Source: an uncultured Eubacteriales bacterium
GTDB lineage: Bacteria; Bacillota; Clostridia; Oscillospirales; CAG-272
Length of the DNA stretch: 64,000 nucleotides
Direction of reading: 5' to 3'
NCBI GenBank assembly: GCA_900549725.1
Contig: URPL01000008.1
Location: 1 to 64,000, forward strand
Shown here: positions 26,471 through 35,088 of the stretch, one piece after another
Numbering within the stretch: the stretch's first letter is position 1
How the letters are laid out: each line of letters opens with the position of its first letter
The notes under the pieces: model-generated
Database searches by the model: none
Seen by the model: the letters and a program-made list of their open reading frames with translations, nothing else
What the model was told of the DNA's origin: nothing
Position numbers and translations under genes: made by a program

Positions 26471-27101
26471 GACCCTGGCACATTTCGGTGCGGATTCCTT
26501 TGTGGAGCAGCGCTCCGAATTTATCGGCTATGCCTCCCCTTGTGAAACGGAGGAGCAGGCGCTTGCATTTTTGCAAAGCATCCGCACAAAGCATGCCGAT
26601 GCGAGGCATTGCGTATACGCCTATGTTTTGCGGGAAAACAATATCAGCCGCTTTTCCGACGATCATGAGCCGCAGGGCACTGCGGGCATGCCGACTCTTT
26701 CAATTTTGCAGCATGGGCAGATCACGGATGCCTGCATTGCGGTTGTGCGGTATTTCGGCGGGATTCTGCTCGGCACCGGAGGGCTCACGCGCGCCTATAC
26801 AAAAAGCGCGCAGATCGCCGTGCGGGCAGCCGGAATCGTGCAGCGCAGGCTGTGCCTTGATTTTGAGCTTACGGTGAGCTATTCCGATTATCAGAAGCTT
26901 GCGCCGCTGCTTGCCCGCTTCGAAGCGGTTGCGGAGCAGACGGACTATGCGGCACAGGTCACTTTGCGCGGTTTTCTCCCTGTTTTTTTGCGGCAGGAGT
27001 TTTCGGCGGCTCTGACTGATTTTTCTCGCGGGAGCGCAAGGCTTTCCTTCGGCGATGAGCGCTATGCGACCGTCGCGCAGCCGCAGGATCGGTCGCTTTG
27101 A
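26448..27101 (+). CDS. yigZ: IMPACT/YigZ family protein
   Basis: The 217-residue protein has the N-terminal UPF0029/IMPACT domain with RSEFIGYASPCETEEQA, DDHEPQGTAGMPTL and VVRYFGGILLGTGGL, followed by the smaller C-terminal DUF1949-like domain. The family is linked to translation control in eukaryotes, and its bacterial role is not settled. The start at 26448 lies inside the end of hflX, which implies coupled translation. Confidence 0.93.
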   Translation: MEQTAEYKTLAHFGADSFVEQRSEFIGYASPCETEEQALAFLQSIRTKHADARHCVYAYVLRENNISRFSDDHEPQGTAGMPTLSILQHGQITDACIAVVRYFGGILLGTGGLTRAYTKSAQIAVRAAGIVQRRLCLDFELTVSYSDYQKLAPLLARFEAVAEQTDYAAQVTLRGFLPVFLRQEFSAALTDFSRGSARLSFGDERYATVAQPQDRSL

Positions 27102-27200
27102 CATCGCCCGAAAAAATTGCGGAGAAAAATTTTTGAGAAAAAAGAGGAGTTTTTCACTTTTTTGCGTATTTATATTTGACATTGTTTTTCGGAGGGGTAT

Positions 27201-28199
27201 ATGAGCTGTATTCGTCAGATGATAGAGCAGCGTGAGCGGGACTGTCTATCGCCCCGCGCATCGCTCAGCTGTAAAACGTGCGGCAGAGAAAGACCGATGC
27301 CGCCGGACGATATCCGCACGGAGTATCAGCGCGACAGAGACCGCATTATTCATTGTAAATCCTTTCGCCGCCTGATGCACAAAACGCAGGTGTTCCTCTC
27401 TCCCGAGCAGGATCATTACCGCACCCGCCTGACGCACACCTTGGAGGTGATGCAGATCGGGCGCACCATCTCCCGTGCGCTGATGCTTAATGAGGATCTG
27501 TGCGAGGCGGTGGCGCTTGGGCATGATCTTGGGCATACGCCGTTCGGGCATGCCGGCGAGAGCGTGCTGCAGAAATGCTATGGCCCCTCTTTTACGCATT
27601 ACCGACAGTCGCTGCGCGTTGTCGATCTTTTGGAAAACGACGGCGAAGGGCTGAATCTGACCTTTGAGGTGCGTGACGGCATTCTCAATCACACAGGGGA
27701 TGACCGTGCCGTTACATTGGAGGGCCGCATTGTAAAATTTGCGGACCGCATTGCCTATATCAATCACGATATTGACGATGCCATCCGTGCAAAAGTGATT
27801 TGTGCCGAGGATATCCCGCTTGCGCTGCGCAATGTGCTCGGACATACGCACGGCGAGCGGATTGACCGCATGGTGCGCTCCGTTATTTCCGCCAGCGCGG
27901 ATCTTGCGGATATCTGCATGGAGGAAGAGATCGGTCAGGCAACCGCCAAGCTGCGGGAATTTATGTTCGAAAATGTATATTACAATCCTGTGGCAAAGAA
28001 AGAAGAAACAAAGGCGAAGCTGCTTTTGGAGGATCTTTATTTCTATTTTATCGAGCACCCCGAAAAGCTGCCGCCGCAGCGCGGCGGCACGGTCGGCGAC
28101 GATGTGCCGCGCCGCGTCTGTGATTATCTTGCGGGTATGACGGATCGCTTTGCCATCCGCCTTTATACATCCATTCATATTCCGGAGCAGTTCCGCTGA
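27201..28199 (+). CDS. dgt: dGTPase-like HD-domain triphosphohydrolase
   Basis: The 332-residue protein belongs to the deoxyguanosinetriphosphate triphosphohydrolase-like family, which removes triphosphate from dNTPs. Metal-binding HD motifs are RTRLTHTLEV and ALGHDLGHTPFGHAGE, with a further Asp in KFADRIAYINHDIDDA. An N-terminal Cys pair (SCKTCG) is present. The ATG follows CGGAGGGG. It is upstream of dnaG and rpoD, the usual arrangement in Clostridia, with a 31-base gap to dnaG. Confidence 0.94.
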   Translation: MSCIRQMIEQRERDCLSPRASLSCKTCGRERPMPPDDIRTEYQRDRDRIIHCKSFRRLMHKTQVFLSPEQDHYRTRLTHTLEVMQIGRTISRALMLNEDLCEAVALGHDLGHTPFGHAGESVLQKCYGPSFTHYRQSLRVVDLLENDGEGLNLTFEVRDGILNHTGDDRAVTLEGRIVKFADRIAYINHDIDDAIRAKVICAEDIPLALRNVLGHTHGERIDRMVRSVISASADLADICMEEEIGQATAKLREFMFENVYYNPVAKKEETKAKLLLEDLYFYFIEHPEKLPPQRGGTVGDDVPRRVCDYLAGMTDRFAIRLYTSIHIPEQFR

Positions 28200-28230
28200 A
28201 CAATATTTTCAAAAGAGGGAGGAAAACATC

Positions 28231-30015
28231 TTGCGTATTCCCGCAAATTTTATTGAAGAAATCAAATACAGAAACAATATCGAAGATGTGATCTCCTCCT
28301 ATGTTACGCTGAAACGTGCCGGCTCCAATTATTCGGGGCTTTGCCCGTTTCACAGTGAAAAAACGCCGTCATTTACCGTTTTTCCCGGCAGTCGCTCCTT
28401 TTATTGCTTTGGCTGCGGCAGCGGAGGTGATGTGATTTCCTTTCTAATGAAGGCGGAAAATCTCGATTATGTTTCCGCCGTAGAGCGCCTGGCGCAGCGC
28501 GCGGGGCTTCCGATGCCGGCGGAGAGCGAGTCGGAGCGCGGGGTGATTCAAAAAAGGGAGCGCATTCTTGCCATGAATCGCGAGGCGGCAAAGTTTTTTC
28601 ATGCGGCACTCTTCTCGCCTGCCGGCGAGGCGGGGCTGCGCTATTTGCGCGGGAGGGGGCTTGAGGGCAGCGTGATTCGCCATTTCGGGCTCGGCTTCGC
28701 TCCGGACGGCTTCGGCGCACTGACAGAGCATCTGCATCGTGCGGGATACACCGATGCAGAGATGAAAGAGGGCTTCTTGTGCGGGATCAGCCAAAAAACG
28801 GGACGTTCCTATGACTATTTCCGCAACCGAGTGATTTTTCCAATCATTGATACTGCCGGCCGCGTTGTGGCGTTCGGTGGGCGGGTTATGGATGACTCCA
28901 AGCCGAAATACTTAAACACCTCCGACACCCCCGCTTTCAAAAAAAGCAGGAATTTGTTTGCGCTGAATTTTGCAAAGCAGCACTGTGCCGAGCAGATGAT
29001 TCTCTGCGAGGGATATATGGATGTCATTGCACTGCACCGCAGCGGATTTGAAAACGCCGTTGCAACGCTCGGCACGGCAATCACCCCGGAGCATGCCCGC
29101 ATCATGGCGCGCTATACTAAGTGCGTTGTGATCGCATATGATATGGACGGTCCGGGGCGCGCCGCCGCCGACCGCGCCATCGGCATTTTACAGGATGTCG
29201 GGCTTGAGATCAAGGTACTTAAAATGGAGGGTGCCAAGGACCCGGATGAATATATCTTAAAAAACGGGCCGGACCGTTTCCGTATGCTGCTGCGCGGCAG
29301 TGAAAATCAGATTAATTACCGCTGCGAGGCGATTCTTTCGAAATATCACCTTGAAAATATCGATGAAAAGATGAAAGCGGCAACGGAGCTTGTCGGCCTT
29401 TTGGCAACGCTGCCGAGCCAGGTGGAACGGGAGGTTTTCGCCTCGCGTATGGCAAAACGGCTTTCTATCAGTGCTGAGGCACTTGAAAATGATATAAAGG
29501 CGGAGCTGCGCCGCCGCAGGAGCAGGGAGCGCAGGGAAGAGACCAAGGAGCAGACCAAGCGCCTTGCCGGCTATGCCGACCGCGTGAATCCGGAGCGTGC
29601 AAAATATCAAAAGGCTGCAGCCGCAGAAGAAGCGATTCTCGGTATCTTGCTTTTGTATCCGGAGATGATACCGCGCGTTTGCGCGGACGGGGAAAACACC
29701 GTTTCTTTGTGCCCGGATGAGTTTTTAACCGAATTTCACAAATCGGTTTATGCGGCGCTTTGCGATGCCTGGAGGCAACGCGGCAGCTTTGATTTCGGAC
29801 TGCTCAACGAAAGCTTTACGCAGGAGCAGATTTCCCGCATTGCGCAGCTTTCCGTGCGTCGCAGGCAGCTGCAAAATAATACATATGATGTGCTGCTTGC
29901 CAATATCGAAGCGCTGCGGGAAGAGGTGCAGCGCCGCCGCTTTTCGGACGGAAAGAGCTTCGGTGTCGACGATTTGAACGCAATTTTGCAAAAAAAGCGG
30001 AAAAAGGAAAAATAG
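28231..30015 (+). CDS. dnaG: DNA primase
   Basis: The 594-residue enzyme makes RNA primers at the replication fork. The N-terminal CHC2 zinc finger is CPFHSEKTPSF...YCFGCGSGGD. The catalytic core has SDTPAFKKSRNLF and the Toprim motifs CEGYMDVIAL and AYDMDGPGRAA. The C-terminal 150 residues are the helical helicase-binding region. An ATG frame from 28150 overlaps dgt; the TTG at 28231 follows GAGGGAGG and gives the usual LRIPANFIEEI start, so it is preferred. Confidence 0.96.
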   Translation: MRIPANFIEEIKYRNNIEDVISSYVTLKRAGSNYSGLCPFHSEKTPSFTVFPGSRSFYCFGCGSGGDVISFLMKAENLDYVSAVERLAQRAGLPMPAESESERGVIQKRERILAMNREAAKFFHAALFSPAGEAGLRYLRGRGLEGSVIRHFGLGFAPDGFGALTEHLHRAGYTDAEMKEGFLCGISQKTGRSYDYFRNRVIFPIIDTAGRVVAFGGRVMDDSKPKYLNTSDTPAFKKSRNLFALNFAKQHCAEQMILCEGYMDVIALHRSGFENAVATLGTAITPEHARIMARYTKCVVIAYDMDGPGRAAADRAIGILQDVGLEIKVLKMEGAKDPDEYILKNGPDRFRMLLRGSENQINYRCEAILSKYHLENIDEKMKAATELVGLLATLPSQVEREVFASRMAKRLSISAEALENDIKAELRRRRSRERREETKEQTKRLAGYADRVNPERAKYQKAAAAEEAILGILLLYPEMIPRVCADGENTVSLCPDEFLTEFHKSVYAALCDAWRQRGSFDFGLLNESFTQEQISRIAQLSVRRRQLQNNTYDVLLANIEALREEVQRRRFSDGKSFGVDDLNAILQKKRKKEK

Positions 30016-30105
30016 TATGCCAATTTTGCCCGCTTACGCATATTTTTTCGTATAAATCAAAATTCATTGGAATAAAATCACATCAGAGACGGAAAGGGAA
30101 CCGAA

Positions 30106-31470
30106 ATGGCAACGAAAAAGAACAAGGAAGTTGAAACCATCAAAGAGGAGGCACTCTCCCCGCAGGCAACGGAGTCTACCACGGAAACGGTGGAAAAGCC
30201 GCCGGTAAAAGTGCTGCAAAAAACGCACTGCCCTGCGGGAAAACAGGCAGCTGAAACTGCAAGCGAAAGTGCAGACGAGCATGCGCTTAAGGCATATGCT
30301 TCAAATGCTGTGTGCGAGGAGGCAGGCTGTGCCGACTGTGAGCAAGAGCACACAGGCGAAGAAAAGCCGCAGGCGCAGGAAGGCAAGAAGAGCAACCCGA
30401 TTCAGGATCTGCTTGCGCGCGGCAAGACAAAAGGCTCCCTGACCAATGCAGAGATCATGGAAGCGCTGGCTGATGAGGATTATGATCTGGAGCAGGTTGA
30501 AAAGCTATACGAATCCCTCGAAAGTGCCGGTGTTGAGGTGACGGGGTATCTGGATACCCCGGAATTCAACGAGATCGAAAATGAGGTGGAGCAGTACGAA
30601 AGCGCCGAAGACATGGAAAAGCTGCTGGCGCAGGAGGGGCTCTCCATCGACGACCCCGTTCGTATGTATCTCAAGGAGATCGGCAAGGTGCCGCTGCTGG
30701 ATGCAGCCCGCGAGCTTGAACTGGCAGAGCGCATCGGCAACGGGGATGAAATTGCAAAACAGGAGTTGGTTGAGGCTAACCTGCGCCTGGTTGTTTCCAT
30801 CGCAAAGCGCTATGTGAACAAGGGGATGTTCTTTCTGGATCTGATTCAGGAGGGAAATCTCGGGCTGATGAAAGCCGTTGAAAAATACGATTATAAAAAG
30901 GGCTATAAGTTCTCAACCTATGCAACCTGGTGGATCCGCCAGGCAATCACCCGTGCCATTGCAGACCAGGCGCGAACCATTCGTATTCCCGTGCATATGG
31001 TGGAAACTATTCATAAGGTTTCGCGTATTTCCCGCCAGCTTCTGCAGGAAAACGGTCATGAAGCTACCGCAGATGAGATTGCGGCGGAAATGGATATCAG
31101 CCCGGATAAGGTGCGTGAGATCATGAAGATTGCGCAGGAGCCCGTTTCTCTGGAAACACCGATCGGCGAGGAAGAGGACAGTCACCTGGGCGACTTTATT
31201 CAGGATGATGATTCGCCCGAGCCTGCCGATACGGCATCCTATACGCTGCTGCGCGAACAGCTGTGCGAGGTGCTGCACACGCTTACTCCGCGCGAGGAGC
31301 AGGTGCTGAAATTGCGCTTCGGGCTTATTGACGGCAGAAACCGCACGCTGGAAGAGGTCGGAAAAGAATTTAAGATCACGCGCGAGCGGATTCGCCAGAT
31401 CGAGGCAAAGGCGCTGCGCAAGCTTCGCCATCCGAGCCGCTCCAAGCGCCTGAAGGATTATCTTGACTGA
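30106..31470 (+). CDS. rpoD: Primary sigma factor SigA with a long N-terminal extension
   Basis: The 454-residue protein is the housekeeping sigma factor. Regions 1.2 to 4.2 are complete: DPVRMYLKEIGKVPLL, the RYVNKGMFFLDLIQEGNLGLMKAVEKYDY core, TYATWWIRQAITRAIADQ and the ERIRQIEAKALRKLRHPSR helix-turn-helix end. Compared with typical Bacillota SigA (about 370 residues) it has an extra acidic, Ala/Glu-rich N-terminus of about 95 residues with four cysteines (42, 70, 75, 78), the last three as CEEAGCADC. Region 1.1 starts near residue 98. It follows dnaG by 90 bases. Confidence 0.96.
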   Translation: MATKKNKEVETIKEEALSPQATESTTETVEKPPVKVLQKTHCPAGKQAAETASESADEHALKAYASNAVCEEAGCADCEQEHTGEEKPQAQEGKKSNPIQDLLARGKTKGSLTNAEIMEALADEDYDLEQVEKLYESLESAGVEVTGYLDTPEFNEIENEVEQYESAEDMEKLLAQEGLSIDDPVRMYLKEIGKVPLLDAARELELAERIGNGDEIAKQELVEANLRLVVSIAKRYVNKGMFFLDLIQEGNLGLMKAVEKYDYKKGYKFSTYATWWIRQAITRAIADQARTIRIPVHMVETIHKVSRISRQLLQENGHEATADEIAAEMDISPDKVREIMKIAQEPVSLETPIGEEEDSHLGDFIQDDDSPEPADTASYTLLREQLCEVLHTLTPREEQVLKLRFGLIDGRNRTLEEVGKEFKITRERIRQIEAKALRKLRHPSRSKRLKDYLD

Positions 31471-31484
31471 ACCTGTTTTTCTGT

Positions 31485-31530
31485 GGGTGAGATGGCATTG
31501 CTCTTGCGGTGCGCGCTCACCCTCTTTTTT
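31485..31530 (+). terminator. Terminator after rpoD
   Basis: GGGTGAG (31485-31491) pairs with CTCACCC (31516-31522), followed by TCTTTTTT. Confidence 0.8.
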
Positions 31531-31617
31531 CGTCCTTTGCTCTGCGCTTTTGCGAAAAATTCACAAATTTGTTTCCGAATCGATACACCTTGTGGTATGA
31601 AAGCGCGAAAAACAGCC

Positions 31618-31646
31618 TTGACACCGCGGCGGATTTGTTGTAAAAT
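31618..31646 (+). promoter_or_regulatory. Promoter of the lipoprotein gene
   Basis: TTGACA (31618-31623), 17-base spacer and TAAAAT (31641-31646), 52 bases before the start codon. Confidence 0.85.
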
Positions 31647-31698
31647 AGAATCCGTAGATTTTTGTTCTTTTCTGCAAAATCAAGGAGGAGCTTTCGTA

Positions 31699-33405
31699 AT
31701 GAAAAAAAGAGGGATCTGCGCGTTGCTGAGTGCGCTTTTGCTGAGTGCAGGTATGCTGAGCGCATGTAATAGTGATACGGAGAAATATGTCAGCGCGGCA
31801 AGCAATGTAAAAACGCGTACGGTAACTTTGCTTGCAATTACCGACGAGTCCACCACAGAGGAAGGGATCGCGCGGGCGGAAGCTCTGATGAATACGATTT
31901 CCAAGTCATCTTATAAAACGCAGGTGAAGCTTGTCCTTAAGACCGCGGACGAATACGAGGACTACATCAATACCGTTTACGACTATCAGAATAAGAAAAA
32001 AGAGGAAGAGGATGCCGCCGCGAAGAAGGCGCGCCAGGAAGCCAAGGATAAAAAGGCAGAGGCGGCAAGCATTGCGGCAGCCTCCAAAATCAAAACCAAA
32101 TGGGTTGAAAAAGACAGCACCGAGGAAGTGACCACGGAAGAGCCGGAGGAGACCGTTTTGGACGAATACGGCCGCCAGGTGCTCAAATATCCAGATGCGG
32201 AGGAATATCAGGCAGATATTATTTTTATGACCGGTGTGGATATGTTCCGCCGCTTCTACAATAAAGGATATCTGCAGGAGATCAGCGAAGAGCTGCGCAG
32301 CAGCTCCAATGCGAAGAAGGATCTTTCCAAATACATCTATCCGACCTTTTATAAGGCCGGGCAGATCGATGAGGCGATTTACGCTTATACCAATAACCAT
32401 CTCATTGATGAATACACTTATCTTCTGATTGATAAAACGCTTGCCAATAAATATAATTTCCATCCCACAAGCGTCACGCAGATTACCGACTGTGAAGCAT
32501 TTTTGGATCAGGTCAAGGCAAATGAGCCGGGCTATGTGCCGATGAATGAAATGCCGGAAATGGCATATACATATGTTTTCGGCGAGGGGGTCGGAATCGC
32601 GGGCGCGATTATGGACGATCTTTATCATGCAACGACCCGCATCTCCCTGACCAACCTGTTTACCGACGACCGCGTGATCAATTATTACGGCATGAAGGAT
32701 AAATGCGAGCAGCAGGGCTATCTTTCCTCCGGCAACAGCAAAAATGAGCGGTATGCCATTGAGGTTGTGAAGGGCTATTACAACAGCCCCGAAACCGAAA
32801 ACTGGGATGATAACTACTATGTCGTGACCTATGAAAAACCGGTCAACCGCAATTCCTCCGTCTATGCGGGCATGTACGGCATTTCTACGTATTCCAAGAA
32901 CCCGGAGCGCGCGCTTGAGATCATCAATCTGCTCAACACCTCTCCCGATTTTATCAATGCGTATGCATACGGCCTTGAGGGAACGGACTATACGCTCAAT
33001 GAAGACGGAACCGTGCATTTGCTGAATGCCGGATATTCCATGAATCTTGATTACTGCGGCAACAGCTATATGGCATATGTGCCGGAGGGGAAGCCTGCGG
33101 ATCTTTGGGAGATCAGTAAGGTGCAGAACCAGTCGCAATATACCGCGATCGATTCGCCGTTCCTCGGCATGTGCCTGGAATCCTCCGAGAAAATGTATCA
33201 GGACACGCTCACCTCGTATAAGAGCGTGAATGACAGCTATGTCACGCAGCTTCTCAATTCCACCGATAAGGCGGGCTTTTTGCGCAGCCGCCAGGATTCA
33301 CTTTCGCGTAATTTTGCAATTTCCCTTGCGCTCAGTGAAGCGGAGGCAACCTCTTTGTATTCTTTGTATACGACATATCACCAGTCCCTGTATCCTACGG
33401 ACTGA
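31699..33405 (+). CDS. Lipoprotein resembling an extracellular solute-binding protein
   Basis: The 568-residue protein has a lipoprotein signal peptide (KKR, hydrophobic stretch, lipobox LSAC with Cys at about 23). The mature protein resembles family 1 sugar-binding proteins, for example ADIIFMTGVDMFRRFYNKGYLQEI and VYAGMYGISTYSKNPERALEIINLL. An insertion at about residues 95-160 is a charged Lys/Glu/Ala-rich stretch, probably a coiled coil or spacer, ending in an acidic Thr/Glu run. No permease or ATPase gene is adjacent, so it may serve a remote transporter or have another surface role. It has its own promoter, an AAGGAGG site and a strong terminator. The ligand cannot be predicted. Confidence 0.75.
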   Translation: MKKRGICALLSALLLSAGMLSACNSDTEKYVSAASNVKTRTVTLLAITDESTTEEGIARAEALMNTISKSSYKTQVKLVLKTADEYEDYINTVYDYQNKKKEEEDAAAKKARQEAKDKKAEAASIAAASKIKTKWVEKDSTEEVTTEEPEETVLDEYGRQVLKYPDAEEYQADIIFMTGVDMFRRFYNKGYLQEISEELRSSSNAKKDLSKYIYPTFYKAGQIDEAIYAYTNNHLIDEYTYLLIDKTLANKYNFHPTSVTQITDCEAFLDQVKANEPGYVPMNEMPEMAYTYVFGEGVGIAGAIMDDLYHATTRISLTNLFTDDRVINYYGMKDKCEQQGYLSSGNSKNERYAIEVVKGYYNSPETENWDDNYYVVTYEKPVNRNSSVYAGMYGISTYSKNPERALEIINLLNTSPDFINAYAYGLEGTDYTLNEDGTVHLLNAGYSMNLDYCGNSYMAYVPEGKPADLWEISKVQNQSQYTAIDSPFLGMCLESSEKMYQDTLTSYKSVNDSYVTQLLNSTDKAGFLRSRQDSLSRNFAISLALSEAEATSLYSLYTTYHQSLYPTD

Positions 33406-33418
33406 GAGAAAACCGAAA

Positions 33419-33452
33419 GCACCCGGCTCCATGCGGACCGGGTGCTGTTTTT
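33419..33452 (+). terminator. Terminator after the lipoprotein gene
   Basis: AGCACCCGG (33419-33427) pairs with CCGGGTGCT (33438-33446), followed by GTTTTTG. On the minus strand the T-run is weaker, so it may act only partly for the convergent gene. Confidence 0.87.
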
Positions 33453-33466
33453 GTTCTCTCAAAGGC

Positions 33467-34906
33467 TTACGGATGCAGTGTGAAGGGGCGCAGTGCCATG
33501 TTTTGCAGGAATGCTTTTTCAAATGCCGCATTTCCGGCAAGAGAAACGCTGCATGCCGCCTTTGCCAGCGCTTCGACGGACTTGCAAATCTCCGTTCGCT
33601 CCAAAAGCGCCGCTGCACCCTGAAGCGCCGTATTGCCGCACAATACGGTTTTCGGCAGAAGATCCTGTGGCAGCAAGCCGAGCGCCGCGGCGCTTTCAAG
33701 CGGGAGGTTTGTGCCGAAATTACCGCTGAGACAGAGCCTGTTCACCGCCTCTTTCCCGTGCAGCAAAACGCGCATTCCCGCCGCAACGGCGGCTTTTGCC
33801 GTTTGAAATGCGCGCACATCTTCGGGCAGCAGAACGATGTTGTCCGCAAGGCGATACGGCTCCTTGAGATACCCGCCCTCGGAAACGATACCGCTGCGTC
33901 GCAGCAAGGCGACAAGGTCAATCAGTCCGCCTGCACACAGCCCGCGCGGGGGCACACCGCCGAGAACGGAAAATTGAACGGCGCCGTCCCGCAGGAAAAC
34001 GCGGTCGATTGCCCCGTTTTCCGCCCGCATGCCGCAGCGAATGTTGCCGCCTTCAAAGGCGGGGCCTGCCGGCGCGGAGGCACAGTGCAGTCGTGCGCCG
34101 TCCCAAAATGCCATTTCGCAGTTTGTTCCGAGATCGAGCAGCAGCGCGTTTTTTTGTTTTGTCAGGCCGCATGCGGCAATGCCGCAGCACAGGTCTGCGC
34201 CGAGAAAGGCATCGATGCAGCGCGGATAGAATATGCCGTTTTGCAAAGTGCCGAGCAGACTCGCGGGGGAAAACGGCGCTGTATAAAAGCCGTCCATGGG
34301 CAGCCCTGCCGCAAAATGCAGCATGGCGGTGTTTCCGGTGAAAACGGTTCTGCGCACCCGATACGGAGAAAGCGGCTCCGTCAAAGCGGCAATGCTTTCT
34401 AAAAGGGCATCCCGCAGTGCTTGCGCACCGTTTTTTTGCGCGTATGCAAGGCGCGTGACCACATCGGCGCCGTAGCGGCGCTGCCTGTTTTCGGTATTGC
34501 CTTCCCAAAAAATCCGTTCTGTTCCGGGAAGGAGCGCGGCGGCTTCCAGGGTCGTAGTGCCGAGATCCACTGCAAGGTCATATTTCCCTTCGCCCGGCGG
34601 CGATGCAATCCATTCGGATTTTTCTTCTTTGGGCGGCAGAATAAGCTCCGCATCGCCGCACAGAATCAGGCGGCAGGCAAGCCGAACCCCGCTTTGAAGT
34701 GCCTCATAACCGAGCAGGCGGCATTCCGTACCGTCCGGCGTTGAGATATTTCCCTTGGCCATGAGGCGGCATTTGCCGCAAGTGCCGTTTCCGCCGCAGG
34801 CAAGCAAAAAGGGGAAGGAGCAGCGCGCAAGCAGTGTGCTTGCGCGGACGGGGGCGTCGGCGCAGAGTATTTGCGTTTTGTTTCCGCAGCGAACTGTGAT
34901 TTTCAT
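33467..34906 (-). CDS. Small RACo-like [2Fe-2S]/ASKHA protein (DUF4445)
   Basis: The 479-residue protein starts with a plant-type [2Fe-2S] ferredoxin domain (CGGNGTCGKC at about 38-47, final Cys in VRLACR). An ATPase-like ASKHA domain follows, with VDLGTTTLEAA, LDLGTNCEM and the glycine-rich GPAFEGGNIRCGM. This is the plan of RACo, which reduces inactive corrinoid proteins in ATP-driven fashion. It is about 130-150 residues shorter than typical RACo, lacking most of the linker/middle region. No corrinoid protein or methyltransferase gene is adjacent. The start at 34906 has AAGGGGGAA upstream. Activator function is inference. Confidence 0.82.
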   Translation of the reverse strand: MKITVRCGNKTQILCADAPVRASTLLARCSFPFLLACGGNGTCGKCRLMAKGNISTPDGTECRLLGYEALQSGVRLACRLILCGDAELILPPKEEKSEWIASPPGEGKYDLAVDLGTTTLEAAALLPGTERIFWEGNTENRQRRYGADVVTRLAYAQKNGAQALRDALLESIAALTEPLSPYRVRRTVFTGNTAMLHFAAGLPMDGFYTAPFSPASLLGTLQNGIFYPRCIDAFLGADLCCGIAACGLTKQKNALLLDLGTNCEMAFWDGARLHCASAPAGPAFEGGNIRCGMRAENGAIDRVFLRDGAVQFSVLGGVPPRGLCAGGLIDLVALLRRSGIVSEGGYLKEPYRLADNIVLLPEDVRAFQTAKAAVAAGMRVLLHGKEAVNRLCLSGNFGTNLPLESAAALGLLPQDLLPKTVLCGNTALQGAAALLERTEICKSVEALAKAACSVSLAGNAAFEKAFLQNMALRPFTLHP

Positions 34907-34928
34907 GCCATTCCCCCTTTTTTTCTGC

Positions 34929-34958
34929 ATTGTAGCATATCGGGCGCCGCTCTGTCAA
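34929..34958 (-). promoter_or_regulatory. Promoter of the RACo-like gene
   Basis: On the minus strand TTGACA (34953-34958), 18-base spacer and TACAAT (34929-34934), 22 bases before the start codon. Confidence 0.8.
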
Positions 34959-35024
34959 CTGCTCTCGGCAGGCGGCGCGTTTTGCCTGGTTTTCTCCTTT
35001 TTTCAACAAAAAATGCCGTAGGAC

Positions 35025-35053
35025 TTTACAATGCAGCAAAAAAATGTTAAGAT
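35025..35053 (+). promoter_or_regulatory. Probable promoter of the M18 aminopeptidase gene
   Basis: TTTACA (35025-35030), 17-base spacer and TAAGAT (35048-35053), 35 bases before the start codon. Confidence 0.6.
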
Positions 35054-35088
35054 ACTCTTAGATTTGTATGCAATTTTGGAGGAAAACT

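Noticed and set aside
27177..27182. TTGACA upstream of dgt
   Set aside because: A matching -10 would fall on the dgt start codon, so it cannot serve this gene.
31906..33138. Long minus-strand open frame opposite the lipoprotein gene
   Set aside because: Antisense shadow; hydrophobic and Ile/His-rich composition comes from the complementary codons, and the plus-strand gene has promoter, signal peptide and terminator.
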